Source of the DNA: Carya illinoinensis
Lineage: Eukaryota; Streptophyta; Magnoliopsida; Fagales; Juglandaceae
Assembly (NCBI RefSeq): GCF_018687715.1
Contig: NC_056764.1
Span: 1,118,501 to 1,182,500, forward strand
Length of the DNA stretch: 64,000 bases
Direction of reading: 5' to 3'
In this document: positions 1-9,800 of the stretch, piece by piece
How the letters are laid out: every line of letters begins with the position of its first letter
How positions within the stretch are numbered: position 1 is the stretch's first letter
The notes under the pieces: model-generated
Databases searched by the model: none
What the model was told of the DNA's origin: nothing
The model's input: the letters and a program-made list of their open reading frames with translations, nothing else
Position numbers and translations under genes: made by a program

Positions 1-123
1 TTTTTTTTTTTCCTGGTCGGCCACAATTGCCGTGGGATATAATTTATTAGTCTTGTCTCGGGTTCCATTTAATCTTCTTTTCGGATTTAATTTTTTTTTT
101 TTTTGCTATTTTCGGCTTTTAAC

Positions 124-3100
124 ATGGACTCCGTACCTGTATGTACTAAGTTTTCGGGAAATAATTATTCTACGTGGGCATTTCAGTTTGAACTTTTTCT
201 TAAAGGAAAAGATCTTTGGGGGCATATTGATGGCACTGATTGTGCATCTAATCCTGATAAATCCAAGGATTGGGATGTACTTGATGCTCGAATTATGTCT
301 TGGCTTCTTGGCTCAGTTGAGCCACATATTATCACCCACTTACGGCCTCATCGTACCGCTCAATTCATGTGGACTTACTTAAAGAAAGTATATCATCAAG
401 ATAATGGTGCTCGTCGTTTTCAGTTAGAACATACGATTGCCCTGTTTTCACATGACAATCGTTCCATCCAAGATTATTATTCAGCGTTTCTGACTCTTTG
501 GAACGAATATTCTGATTTGGTTACTGCGGATGTTCCTGTTGCCTCTCTTTCCACTATTCAAAGTCTTCACGAGACTCGTCGTCGTGATCAGTTTCTTATG
601 AAACTCCGCCCCGAGTATGAATCTGTTCGATCTTCTCTGCTGAATCGCTCGCCTGTTCCTTCTCTTGATGTTTGTTTTGGTGAGTTACTTCGTGAAGAAC
701 AAAGGCTCAGTACTCAAGCTTCTCTGGAACATTCTCCTGGAAGTTCCGGATTCCCTCCTGTGGCTTATGCTGCTCAACGACGAGGACCGCCTGTTCATTC
801 TCGCACCTTACAGTGTTTCTGCTGCAAGGAATACGGGCATATTGCTGCTAATTGTCCTAAGAAATACTGTTCTTATTGCAAGAAGAAGGGTCACATTATC
901 AAAGACTGTCGTATACGTCCCCAGAATCGTCAGGCTCAAGCATTTCAAACTTCTGTAGCACATGGCTCTTCCTCAGGTGCTTCCTCCGATCTTTCACCTC
1001 CTGCAACAAACTACTGCACACCAGAAATGGTGCAACAAATGCTAATTTCGGCATTATCTGCAATGGGGTTTCAAGGTAAAACTACAACTAAACTCTGGTA
1101 TGTAGACTCGGGTGCTTCTAATCATATGACGAATACTCCTACTGCTCTATGTCATGTTCGGCCCTATGCTGGTCAATCTGCCATTCAGACTGCCAATGGT
1201 AGTGCCTTGCCAATAGCTGCTATTGGAGATGACTCTTCTCAATTTACTGACGTGTTTCTTGCTCCTCAACTTTCCACAAATCTTATTTCTGTTGGTCAAT
1301 TAGTTGATAACAATTGTGCTGTTCACTTTTCTGGTGATGGATGTGTTGTGCAGGACCAGGTAACGGGGAAGCCGATCGCGAAGGGACCTAAAGTGGGGCG
1401 TTTATTTCCACTATTTTTACCTGTTCCACTACTTTCTTCAGTTTCGTCTATTAAGTCCTTTACTTGTCATAATGTTCCAGCTCTGAGTATGATGTGGCAT
1501 CGTCGTTTAGGTCATCCCAATGCTCAGGTTTTATCTCATGTATTGCACTCGGGTTTTCTTGATAATGAAGAACGTTCTTCTTTATCTCTTCAATGTGATT
1601 CTTGTAAACTTGGTAAAAGTAAAATTCTTCCATTTCCGTTACATGCTAGTAGAGCTTCTCATTGCTTTGATCTTATCCATAGTGATGTTTGGGGACCTTC
1701 CCCGGTTAGTTCACGTGAAAAATTTAAATATTATGTGACTTTCATTGATGATTATAGCAGATTCACTTGGGTCTATTTTCTTCGCTCTAAATCTGAAGTT
1801 TTTCGTACTTTCACTGAGTTTTTTGCGTATATTGACAATCAATTCTCTGCGACTATTAAGACATTACGCACAGATTCTGGTGGTGAATATTTGTCTGCTG
1901 AGTTTCAGGCATTCTTGGCTTCTAAAGGTATTATTCATCAATGTTCATGTCCTGCTACTCCCCAACAAAATGGAGTAGCCGAACGCAAAAATCGTCATCT
2001 TCTTGATGTGGTACGTACACTCTTGTTAGAATCATTTGTTCCATCCATGTTCTGGGTCGAGGCTCTGAAAACTGCTACTCACTTGATTAATCGTTTACCT
2101 TCCCAAGTCTTACACATGGAGTCTCCCTATTTCCGCTTGTTTGCTAAACAACCTAATTATGATAATCTTCGTATCTTTGGTTGTGTATGCTTTGTCCATT
2201 TACCTCCTCATGAGCGACATAAATTATCTGCTCAATCTGTTAGATGTGCATTCTTGGGATATAATGTGTGTCAAAAAGGATTTGTTTGCTATGATCCCAC
2301 TTTACATCGTACGCGCATTTCTCGGAATGTTATTTTCTTTGAAAATCAACATTTCTTTCCTGTGTCCTCTATACCTTCTTCTTCTACTGTGGTCCTCCCA
2401 TCTTTTGAACAGCAGTTCTCAGATCTTCATCCAGTCAGCTCCCGTTTTAAACCAGGTATTGTGTATACAAGACGCTCTCACTCACAGTCTCTTCCGGTGG
2501 CTCAACCAATATCTGATCCTACCATGCTCCAGGATCAATCAGTTGCAGCACCTTTAGAGCACTTGGTACGTCGCTCTTCTCGAGTATCAGTACCTCTGGA
2601 TAGGTATGGGTGGTTTGCTTCTGCTCTTACTACTACATTATCCAATTTTGATATTCCCACCTGCTACTCACAAGCTGTCAAGCATGATTGTTGGCGACAA
2701 GCTATGCAGGAAGAAATTGACACTTTAGAGGCCAACCACACCTGGGACATTGAGCCATGTCCTTCCACCATTGTTCATCTGGGTTGCAAATGGGTTTATT
2801 CAGTCAAAATCCAATCTGATGGAAGTTTAGATCGTTACAAAGCTCGGCTTGTTGCACTCGGGAATAATCAAGAATATGGTGTCAATTATGAAGAGACCTT
2901 TGCTCCTGTGGCTAAAATGACTACTGTTCGTATGATTCTAGCTCTTGCTGCTTCCAGTGATTGGCCACTACATCAGATGGATGTTAAGAATGCTTTCCTT
3001 CACGGGGATCTTAAAGAGTGTATTTATATGAAGCCACCCCCGGGATTGTTCAGCTCTCCAACTTCACATGTGTGTAAGCTTCGTCGCTCTCTTTATGGTC

Positions 3101-4188
3101 TCAAACAGGCTCCGAGGGCTTGGTTTGATAAATTCCGCACAACTTTATTACAATTTTCATTCAAGCAGAGCAAGTATGATACTTCATTGTTTCTTCGGAA
3201 ATCAGACATGGGTATTGTTGTTCTTTTAGTCTATGTTGATGATATTGTGATCACTGGTTCCGATTCTGTCTTACTTGGTCAGCTCAAGACTCATCTCTTA
3301 GAGTCCTTTCATATGAAGGATCTTGGATCTCTCACATATTTTCTTGGTCTTGAGGTGCATCGTAGTCCCTCTGGTATTTCACTCAATCAACATAAGTATG
3401 CTAGTGACTTGGTGGCTACAGCTGGTCTACAGGAGGCTCCTTCTGTGGATACTCCTATGGAATTAAATGTCAAGCTTCATAAAGAGGAGGGTGACTTACT
3501 TTCTGATCCCAGTTTATATCGAAAGTTGGTGGGTAGCCTTGTTTATCTCACTATTACTCGACCCGACATTTCGTTTGCTGTACAGCAAGTCAGTCAGTTT
3601 CTTCAGACTCATCGTCATCTTCATTTGGCTGCTGTTCGTAGGATCATACGATATGTTAATGGCACTTCTGCTCGTGGTTTATTCTTCCCAGCCGGCAACT
3701 CGACTCGTCTGGCTGCTTATAGCGATGCTGATTGGGCTGGTTGTGCGGATACACGCCGCTCCATAACTGGTTGGTGTGTGTTCTTAGGTAATGCATTGGT
3801 CTCTTGGAAGAGTAAGAAGCAAGACCGAGTTTCTAAGTCATCTACAGAATCTGAATACCGAGCGATGTCTTTAGCTTGTTCTGAAATTATTTGGCTTCGA
3901 GGTATGCTTGCTGAGCTAGATTTTTCTGAGATCGATCCCACACCTCTACATGCAGATAATACGAGTGCTATTCAGATCACGGCCAATCCTGTCTATCATG
4001 AGCGCACGAAGCATATTGAAGTCGATTGTCACTCTATCCGTGAAGCATTTGAAGCTCGTATTATCACTCTTCCACATGTTTCTACTGAACTACAAATTGC
4101 TGATATTTTCACCAAGGCTCTCACTCGTCATCGACATTGCTTCCTAAGTAGCAAATTGATGCTTGTTGATCTACGGGCATCAATTTGA
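124..4188 (+). CDS. Copia gag-pol polyprotein, element A
   Basis: A single uninterrupted frame of 1354 residues from the ATG at 124 (the start used because B begins at the equivalent ATG; an in-frame ATG at 103 is in the leader). Domains in order: UBN2-type Gag (about 1-200); two CX2CX4HX4C zinc knuckles (about 230-263); aspartic protease with DSGA (about 328); GAG-pre-integrase with HRRLGH (about 459); integrase core with catalytic D521, D584 and E620 in DD35E spacing; reverse transcriptase with YVDD (about 1037-1040); RNase H with SDADW (about 1200) and the TESEYRA motif. The whole Copia order PR-INT-RT-RH is present and no motif residue is missing, so the element looks coding-competent. 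Expression cannot be judged from sequence. Confidence 0.95.
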   Translation: MDSVPVCTKFSGNNYSTWAFQFELFLKGKDLWGHIDGTDCASNPDKSKDWDVLDARIMSWLLGSVEPHIITHLRPHRTAQFMWTYLKKVYHQDNGARRFQLEHTIALFSHDNRSIQDYYSAFLTLWNEYSDLVTADVPVASLSTIQSLHETRRRDQFLMKLRPEYESVRSSLLNRSPVPSLDVCFGELLREEQRLSTQASLEHSPGSSGFPPVAYAAQRRGPPVHSRTLQCFCCKEYGHIAANCPKKYCSYCKKKGHIIKDCRIRPQNRQAQAFQTSVAHGSSSGASSDLSPPATNYCTPEMVQQMLISALSAMGFQGKTTTKLWYVDSGASNHMTNTPTALCHVRPYAGQSAIQTANGSALPIAAIGDDSSQFTDVFLAPQLSTNLISVGQLVDNNCAVHFSGDGCVVQDQVTGKPIAKGPKVGRLFPLFLPVPLLSSVSSIKSFTCHNVPALSMMWHRRLGHPNAQVLSHVLHSGFLDNEERSSLSLQCDSCKLGKSKILPFPLHASRASHCFDLIHSDVWGPSPVSSREKFKYYVTFIDDYSRFTWVYFLRSKSEVFRTFTEFFAYIDNQFSATIKTLRTDSGGEYLSAEFQAFLASKGIIHQCSCPATPQQNGVAERKNRHLLDVVRTLLLESFVPSMFWVEALKTATHLINRLPSQVLHMESPYFRLFAKQPNYDNLRIFGCVCFVHLPPHERHKLSAQSVRCAFLGYNVCQKGFVCYDPTLHRTRISRNVIFFENQHFFPVSSIPSSSTVVLPSFEQQFSDLHPVSSRFKPGIVYTRRSHSQSLPVAQPISDPTMLQDQSVAAPLEHLVRRSSRVSVPLDRYGWFASALTTTLSNFDIPTCYSQAVKHDCWRQAMQEEIDTLEANHTWDIEPCPSTIVHLGCKWVYSVKIQSDGSLDRYKARLVALGNNQEYGVNYEETFAPVAKMTTVRMILALAASSDWPLHQMDVKNAFLHGDLKECIYMKPPPGLFSSPTSHVCKLRRSLYGLKQAPRAWFDKFRTTLLQFSFKQSKYDTSLFLRKSDMGIVVLLVYVDDIVITGSDSVLLGQLKTHLLESFHMKDLGSLTYFLGLEVHRSPSGISLNQHKYASDLVATAGLQEAPSVDTPMELNVKLHKEEGDLLSDPSLYRKLVGSLVYLTITRPDISFAVQQVSQFLQTHRHLHLAAVRRIIRYVNGTSARGLFFPAGNSTRLAAYSDADWAGCADTRRSITGWCVFLGNALVSWKSKKQDRVSKSSTESEYRAMSLACSEIIWLRGMLAELDFSEIDPTPLHADNTSAIQITANPVYHERTKHIEVDCHSIREAFEARIITLPHVSTELQIADIFTKALTRHRHCFLSSKLMLVDLRASI

Positions 4189-4195
4189 GGGGGGC

Positions 4196-4398
4196 TGTCA
4201 ACGTACAAACAGTCGATCTCTTATTTGTAATAGTTCAGATTATATATATAGGTAGGCTAAATAGAGGGAGGCTACATACGGCGCCGCATACGGCGCTGCT
4301 CTTCCCGCTCAAACTAGATATACATAGACATGTAAATATGTTCTATATAAGGGGGATAAATCCTCTGAAAGATGTATCAAAATTGAATCCATTTGACA
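4196..4398 (+). repeat. 3' LTR of Copia element A
   Basis: Begins TGTCAACG directly after the purine tract and ends TTTGACA, giving the short inverted termini TGTCAA/TTGACA. It contains the segments TATATATATAGGTAGGCTA and GTTCTATATAAGGGG, the latter a likely TATA region, which are also present in the LTR of element B at 11898-12156. Confidence 0.88.
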
Positions 4399-4453
4399 GT
4401 CTAACCCGTGAGTCTTTTTCAAAACAAGTTTTATTTTACAGCAATCAAAATTG

Positions 4454-4880
4454 CCCAAGTGGGAGAATGTTAGAATATTTTAAATGTGGGCTGCTATTGA
4501 TTGCTGCTTTATAAAAACGTGTTAGATATAAATAGCTCATAATGGTACTTTGGTTGAACCCAATAAGTTAAGTGATCATTTTGGGGTTCATTGCACCTTA
4601 GTAAAATAGGATTATATCCTATTTAAATTGTGGTTAATTGTATGTAGGCCTAGAAGTTAAAAGAGTCTTATTCTGTTTTTTCTAGACTCATTGGGTTTTG
4701 GAGTTTTTAATGGGAGGACTCCACATAAGACTTCTATATATATGGCTAGGTCCCCTCTCCTCTCCAAAATACGGATGTGTGTTTTAGCTTGCCCCATTGA
4801 TAGCTAATATTTTGTGAGGAGAAGGAGGGGAAGAGTTGGCCACTAATATTTTCAAGTGGGATTTCAATTTGGTCTCTGCA
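4454..4880 (+). mobile_element. Fragment of a second Copia-like element (polypurine tract plus LTR)
   Basis: The purine tract CCCAAGTGGGAGAA runs straight into TGTTAGAATATTTTAAATG, a typical 3' polypurine-tract/LTR junction. The LTR-like part has a TATA-like stretch (TTCTATATATATGGC near 4730) and continues to a poorly defined end near CTCTGCA (about 4880). No coding part is attached, and the 3' boundary and any target duplication are not resolved. It is unrelated in sequence to elements A and B. Confidence 0.55.
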
Positions 4881-5083
4881 GATGGCTTCCGCAGGTATGA
4901 TTTCTATATTTTATAATCCTTTTGTTTATTAAGATTCTTCTCTCTAGCATGTGTTTCTGGTTTTTCTATCAACATTACCATGATTACGAATAATAATATT
5001 TAGATGTTCATCGTATAAACTTGGGTGGGAATAGAATTTGTTACAGAATTAGTTGATCTACTAAACTAATGAGACCTCAACTC

Positions 5084-5188
5084 CTGCCAGTGGCCTTTGT
5101 CCCAGATGACAGAAGCCTTGGTTTCTTACCTGGAGGACCCAGGTTCAAATTCCCCACCTGTTGCCTTGCAAAATAAAAAATAAAAAGA
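5084..5188 (+). mobile_element. Short SINE with perfect 13-bp target-site duplication
   Basis: About 105 bp flanked on both sides by GAGACCTCAACTC (5071-5083 and 5189-5201). The body contains a Pol III B-box-like GGTTCAAATTCC near 5134, a weak A-box-like region at the start (CTGCCAGTGGCC), and ends in an A-rich tail (AAAATAAAAAATAAAAAG). The combination of internal promoter-like boxes, A-tail and long perfect flanking duplication identifies a SINE inserted by LINE-type machinery. Confidence 0.78.
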
Positions 5189-5341
5189 GAGACCTCAACT
5201 CTTCCTGCATTAATCAAGGACTAATGAATATTTCAGCCTTCAGGTGCTGAGAATGACGATCCATCCTTCTGCAATTTATAGTTCAAGTAAGAAAAAAAAA
5301 GAAGCTTATTCAATGGCTTTTAAAACATGTCTTCAGGCTTT

Positions 5342-6165
5342 TTATTAGAGATAGTATTATATTGTTTTTCTGTATTCTGTTATATTCTGTATTCTGTTAT
5401 AGTGTTATAGGACTTTCTGTTAGATTATTTAAATTTTACTTTCCCGCCAGTTATCCACTTGCTGTAAATAGTATGTAAGCTATACTATCATTTCATGTAA
5501 AAGATAATTCGAGAAATACAATTCAGTGCTCTGCATATTTCTTGGTTTCGCTCTTTACATGGTATCAGTTTGAAAACACCTTTCCGCGCAAATCATCATG
5601 ACTTCTGATTCCAATTCATCTGTCTCATCTCCCACTCCTGAGTCCTCTGATTCATCCAGTCCTTACTATCTCCATAATGGAGATAGTCCTGGATCCATTC
5701 TTGTCACTCAAATTCTTGTTGGTGACAATTATAACACTTGGCGTAGGTCTATGGTCATGGCTCTCACTGCCAAGAACAAGGTAGGATTTGTCAATGGCTC
5801 CATTGTCAAACCATCTGATACTTCTCCTCTCTTACCTCTCTGGACTCGATGCAATAATATGATCCTTTCTTGGATTCTTAATTCTCTTTCTAAAGAGATT
5901 GCTGCTAGCGTGATCTATGTTGATTCTGCTAGAGATATGTGGTCTGACCTTCAAGAAAGGTTTTCTCAAAGCAATGGCCCTCGGATCTATCAATTGCAGA
6001 AGTCAATTGCCTCTCTCATGCAAAATGATCTCTCTGTCATTGCCTATTTTACTCAAATGAAGGGTTTATGGGATGAATTGATGAATTATAGACCCTTACC
6101 TGTCTGCTCATGTGGAGGTCTACGTACACTGATGGACATGCATCAACAAGACTATGTTATGTTCC
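5342..6165 (+). mobile_element. 5' fragment of a third Copia element (LTR, PBS, start of gag)
   Basis: An LTR-like stretch (about 5342-5559) ends CTTTACA, immediately followed by a primer-binding-site-like TGGTATCAG (5560). A gag start codon lies at 5598. The frame gives a Copia N-terminal region (GDNYNTWRRSMVMAL, then a UBN2-like Gag) for about 185 residues, ending in PVCSCGGLRTLMDMHQQDYV. Homology then stops abruptly near 6165, where OSCA-gene intron sequence begins. No 3' LTR is seen, so this is a 5' remnant of a family different from A and B. Confidence 0.75.
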
Positions 6166-6179
6166 GTACTCATATCTAA
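5598..6179 (+). pseudogene. Truncated Copia gag (UBN2-type), N-terminal part only
   Basis: 193 codons starting MTSDSNSSVSSPTPES. Residues about 30-185 match the Gag N-terminal and UBN2 regions of plant Copia polyproteins. The last few codons after DYVM are read-through into unrelated DNA before the stop at 6177-6179. Zinc knuckle, protease, integrase and reverse transcriptase are absent. The fragment is non-autonomous and probably inert. Confidence 0.75.
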
Positions 6180-6860
6180 ACGGTGAACTATGCAGTTTTC
6201 CATTGCAGAAACGAAAATATGGTAGGCTGTGTTTTATAGAAAAGTGAGTAGAATCTCGATTGTTATGATTAGATCTATTGTTTTTGTTCAGTGTTCTAGT
6301 GTGTGCGTGCACGCGCGTCTTTGACCAAATGCTGTTATGGTCGGGCATTGTAGAAATGAATGCGGCGGCTACTTAGAAATTGATGCCATGATATTCTTGC
6401 AACAATATATGAAATGATTTGACCTATAAACAATTCTTTGCACACTGCAGAAGTTTTCCAAACATTTCTTGACAAGAATGCTCTTGGGTTTTTTCATATA
6501 TTATAAATGTGCTTCTTTTGCAGCATCAAATTCCTTGTGGTATGCTCTCTTGTTGGACTGGCTGTACTTATCCCAGTTAATTACAATGGCCAGGATGGCT
6601 CATATCAAAGCTATCATTCCATGGATTCTTTTACAATATGTAACATTAATCGAGGTTCCAATAGGTGAGACTCTCTTAATCTTGCGCATGAAACCATTCA
6701 CAAAGACTGGCATGAAGTAAATTCGCGCCTGTCAACACTTTCCCTGAGTTCTTTGGGGGGGGAAAACGATTGTTTGTTTTTTTTTTCAACCTCATGCTCC
6801 AGAGTCATGGCATGCATGCTATATCATGAGCAAATACAGAAACAAACTATGGCTCTAATG

Positions 6861-9800
6861 CTAGAAGCAATGTCGATGACGAGTGAGAGCCTTGGTGAAA
6901 ATATCAGCAATTTGTAGTTCAGTAGAAACATGTGGAAGAGTGATAACATGAGCTTCAAATGCTTCACGGATAGAGTGACAATCGACTTCAATATGCTTCG
7001 TGCGTTCATGATAGACAGGATTGGCAGTGATCTGAATAGCACTCGTATTATCGGCATGTAGAGGTGTGGGATCGGTCTCAGAAAAATCTAGCTCAGCAAG
7101 CATACCTCGAAGCCAAATAATTTCAGAACAAGCTAAAGACATCGCTCGGTATTCAGATTCCGTAGAAGACTTAGAAACTCGGTCTTGTTTCTTACTCTTC
7201 CAAGAGACCAATGCATTACCTAAGAACACACACCAACCAGTGATGGAACGACGTGTATCCGCACAACCAGCCCAATCAGCATCGCTATAAGCAGCAAGAC
7301 GAGTCGAGTTGCCGGCTGGGAAGAATAAACCACGAGCAGAAGTGCCATTAACATATCGTATGATCCTACGAACAGCAGCCAAATGAAGATGACGAGGAGT
7401 TTGAAGAAACTGACTGACTTGCTGTACAGCAAAAGAAATGTCTGGTCTAGTAATAGTGAGATAAACAAGACTACCCACCAACTTTCGATATAAACTGGGA
7501 TCAGAAAGTAAGTCTCCCTCCTCTTTGCGAAGCTTAACATTTAATTCCATAGGAGTATCCACAAAAGTAGCCTCCTGTAGACCAGCTGTAGCCACCAAGT
7601 CACTAGCATACTTATGTTGATTGAGTGAAATACCAGAGGGACTACGATGCACCTCAAGACCAAGAAAATATGTGAGAGATCCAAGATCTTTCATATGAAA
7701 GGACTCTAAGAGATGAGTCTTGAGCTGGCCAAGTAAGACAGAATCGGAACCAGTGATCACAATATCATCAACATAGACTAAAAGAACAACAATACCCATG
7801 TCTGATTTCCGAAGAAACAATGAAGTATCATACTTGCTCTGCTTGAATGAAAATTGTAATAAAGTTGTGCGGAATTTATCAAACCAAGCCCTCGGAGCCT
7901 GTTTGAGACCATAAAGAGAGCGACGAAGCTTACACACATGTGAAGTCGAAGAGGTGAACAATCCCGGGGGTGGCTTCATATAAATACACTCTTTAAGATC
8001 TCCATGAAGGAAAGCATTCTTAACATCCATCTGATGTAGTGGCCAATCATTGGAAGCAGCAAGAGCTAAAATTATACGAACAGTAGTCATCTTAGCCACA
8101 GGAGCAAAGGTCTCTTCATAATTGACACCATATTCTTGATTATTCCCGAGTGCAACAAGCCGAGCTTTGTAACGATCTAAACTTCCATCAGATTGGATTT
8201 TGACTGAATAAACCCATTTGCAACCCAGAGGAACAATGGTAGGAGGACACAGCTCAATGTCCCAGGTGTGGTTGGCCTTTAAAGCGTCAATTTCTTCCTG
8301 CATAGCTTGTCGCCAACAATCATGCTTGACAGCTTGTGAGTAGCATGTGGGAATATCAAAATTGGATAATGTAGTAGTAAGAGCAGAAGCAAACCACCCA
8401 TACCTATCCGGAGGTACTGATATTCGAGAAGAGCGACGTACCAAGTGCTCTGAAGGTGCTGCAACTGATTGGTCCTGGAGCATGATAGGATCAGATATTG
8501 GTTGAGCCACCGGAAGAGACTGTGAGTGGGAGCGTCTTGTATACACAATACCTGGTTTAAAACGGGAGCTGACTGGATGAAGATCTGAGAACTGCTGTTC
8601 AAAAGATGGGAGGACCACAGTAGAAGAAGAAGGTATAGAAGACACAGGAAAGAAATGTTGATTTTCAAAGAAAATAACATTCCGAGAAATGCCCGTACGA
8701 TGTAAAGTGGGATCATAGCAAACAAATCCCTTTTGACACACATTATATCCCAAGAATGCACATCTAACAGATTGAGCAGATAATTTATGTCGCTCATGAG
8801 GAGGTAAATGGACAAAACATACACAACCAAAGATACGAAGATTATCATAACTCGGTTGTTTAGCAAACAAGCGAAAATATGGAGACTCCATGTGTAAGAC
8901 TTGGGAAGGTAAACGATTAATCAAGTGAGTAGCAGTTTTTAGAGCCTCGACCCAGAACATGGATGGAACAAATGATTCTAACAAGAGTGTACGTACCACA
9001 TCAAGAAGATGCCGATTTTTGCGTTCGGCTACTCCATTTTGTTGGGGAGTAGCAGGACATGAACGTTGATGAATAATACCTTTAGAAGCCAAGAATGCTT
9101 GAAACTCTGCAGACAAATATTCACCACCAGAATCTGTGCGTAATGTCTTAATAGTCGCAGAGAATTGATTGTCAATATACGCAAAAAACTCAGTGAAAGT
9201 ACGAAAAACCTCAGATTTAGAGCGAAGAAAATAAACCCAAGTGAATCTGCTATAATCATCAATGAAAGTCACATAATATTTAAATTTTTCACGTGAACTA
9301 ACCGGGGAAGGTCCCCAAACATCACTATGGATAAGATCAAAACAGTGAGAAGCTCTACTAGCATGTAACGGAAATGGAAGAATTTTACTTTTACCAAGTT
9401 TACAAGAATCACATTGAAGAGATAAAGAAGAACGTTCTTCATTATCAAGAAAACCCGAGTGCAATACATGAGATAAAATCTGAGCATTGGGATGGCCTAA
9501 ACGACGATGCCACATCATACTCAAAGCTGGAACATTATGACAAGTAAATGACTTAATAGACGAAACTGAAGAAAGTAGTGGAACAGGTAAAAATAGTGGA
9601 AATAAACGCCCCACTTTAGGTCCCTTCGCGATCGGCTTCCCCGTTACCTGGTCCTGCACAACACATCCATCACCAGAAAAATGAACAGCATAATTTTTAT
9701 CAACTAATTGACCAACAGAAATAAGATTGGTGGAAAGTTGAGGAGCAAGAAACACATCAGTAAATTGAGAAGAGGCATCTCCGATAGCGGCTATTGGCAA

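Larger units (their letters stand above)
1..4398 (+). mobile_element. Ty1/Copia LTR retrotransposon A, 5' end outside window
   Basis: The window opens inside the untranslated leader of a Copia element. One long gag-pol frame follows, then a purine tract (GAGGGGGGC, about 4187-4195) and a 3' LTR at 4196-4398 that starts TGTCAACG and ends TTTGACA. The 5' LTR lies before base 1. The element is almost identical over its coding part to element B, which lies inverted at 6864-12156; both arms point their 3' ends at each other. The 3' LTR (203 bp) is shorter than the LTR of B (259 bp) because of internal deletions. Confidence 0.93.
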
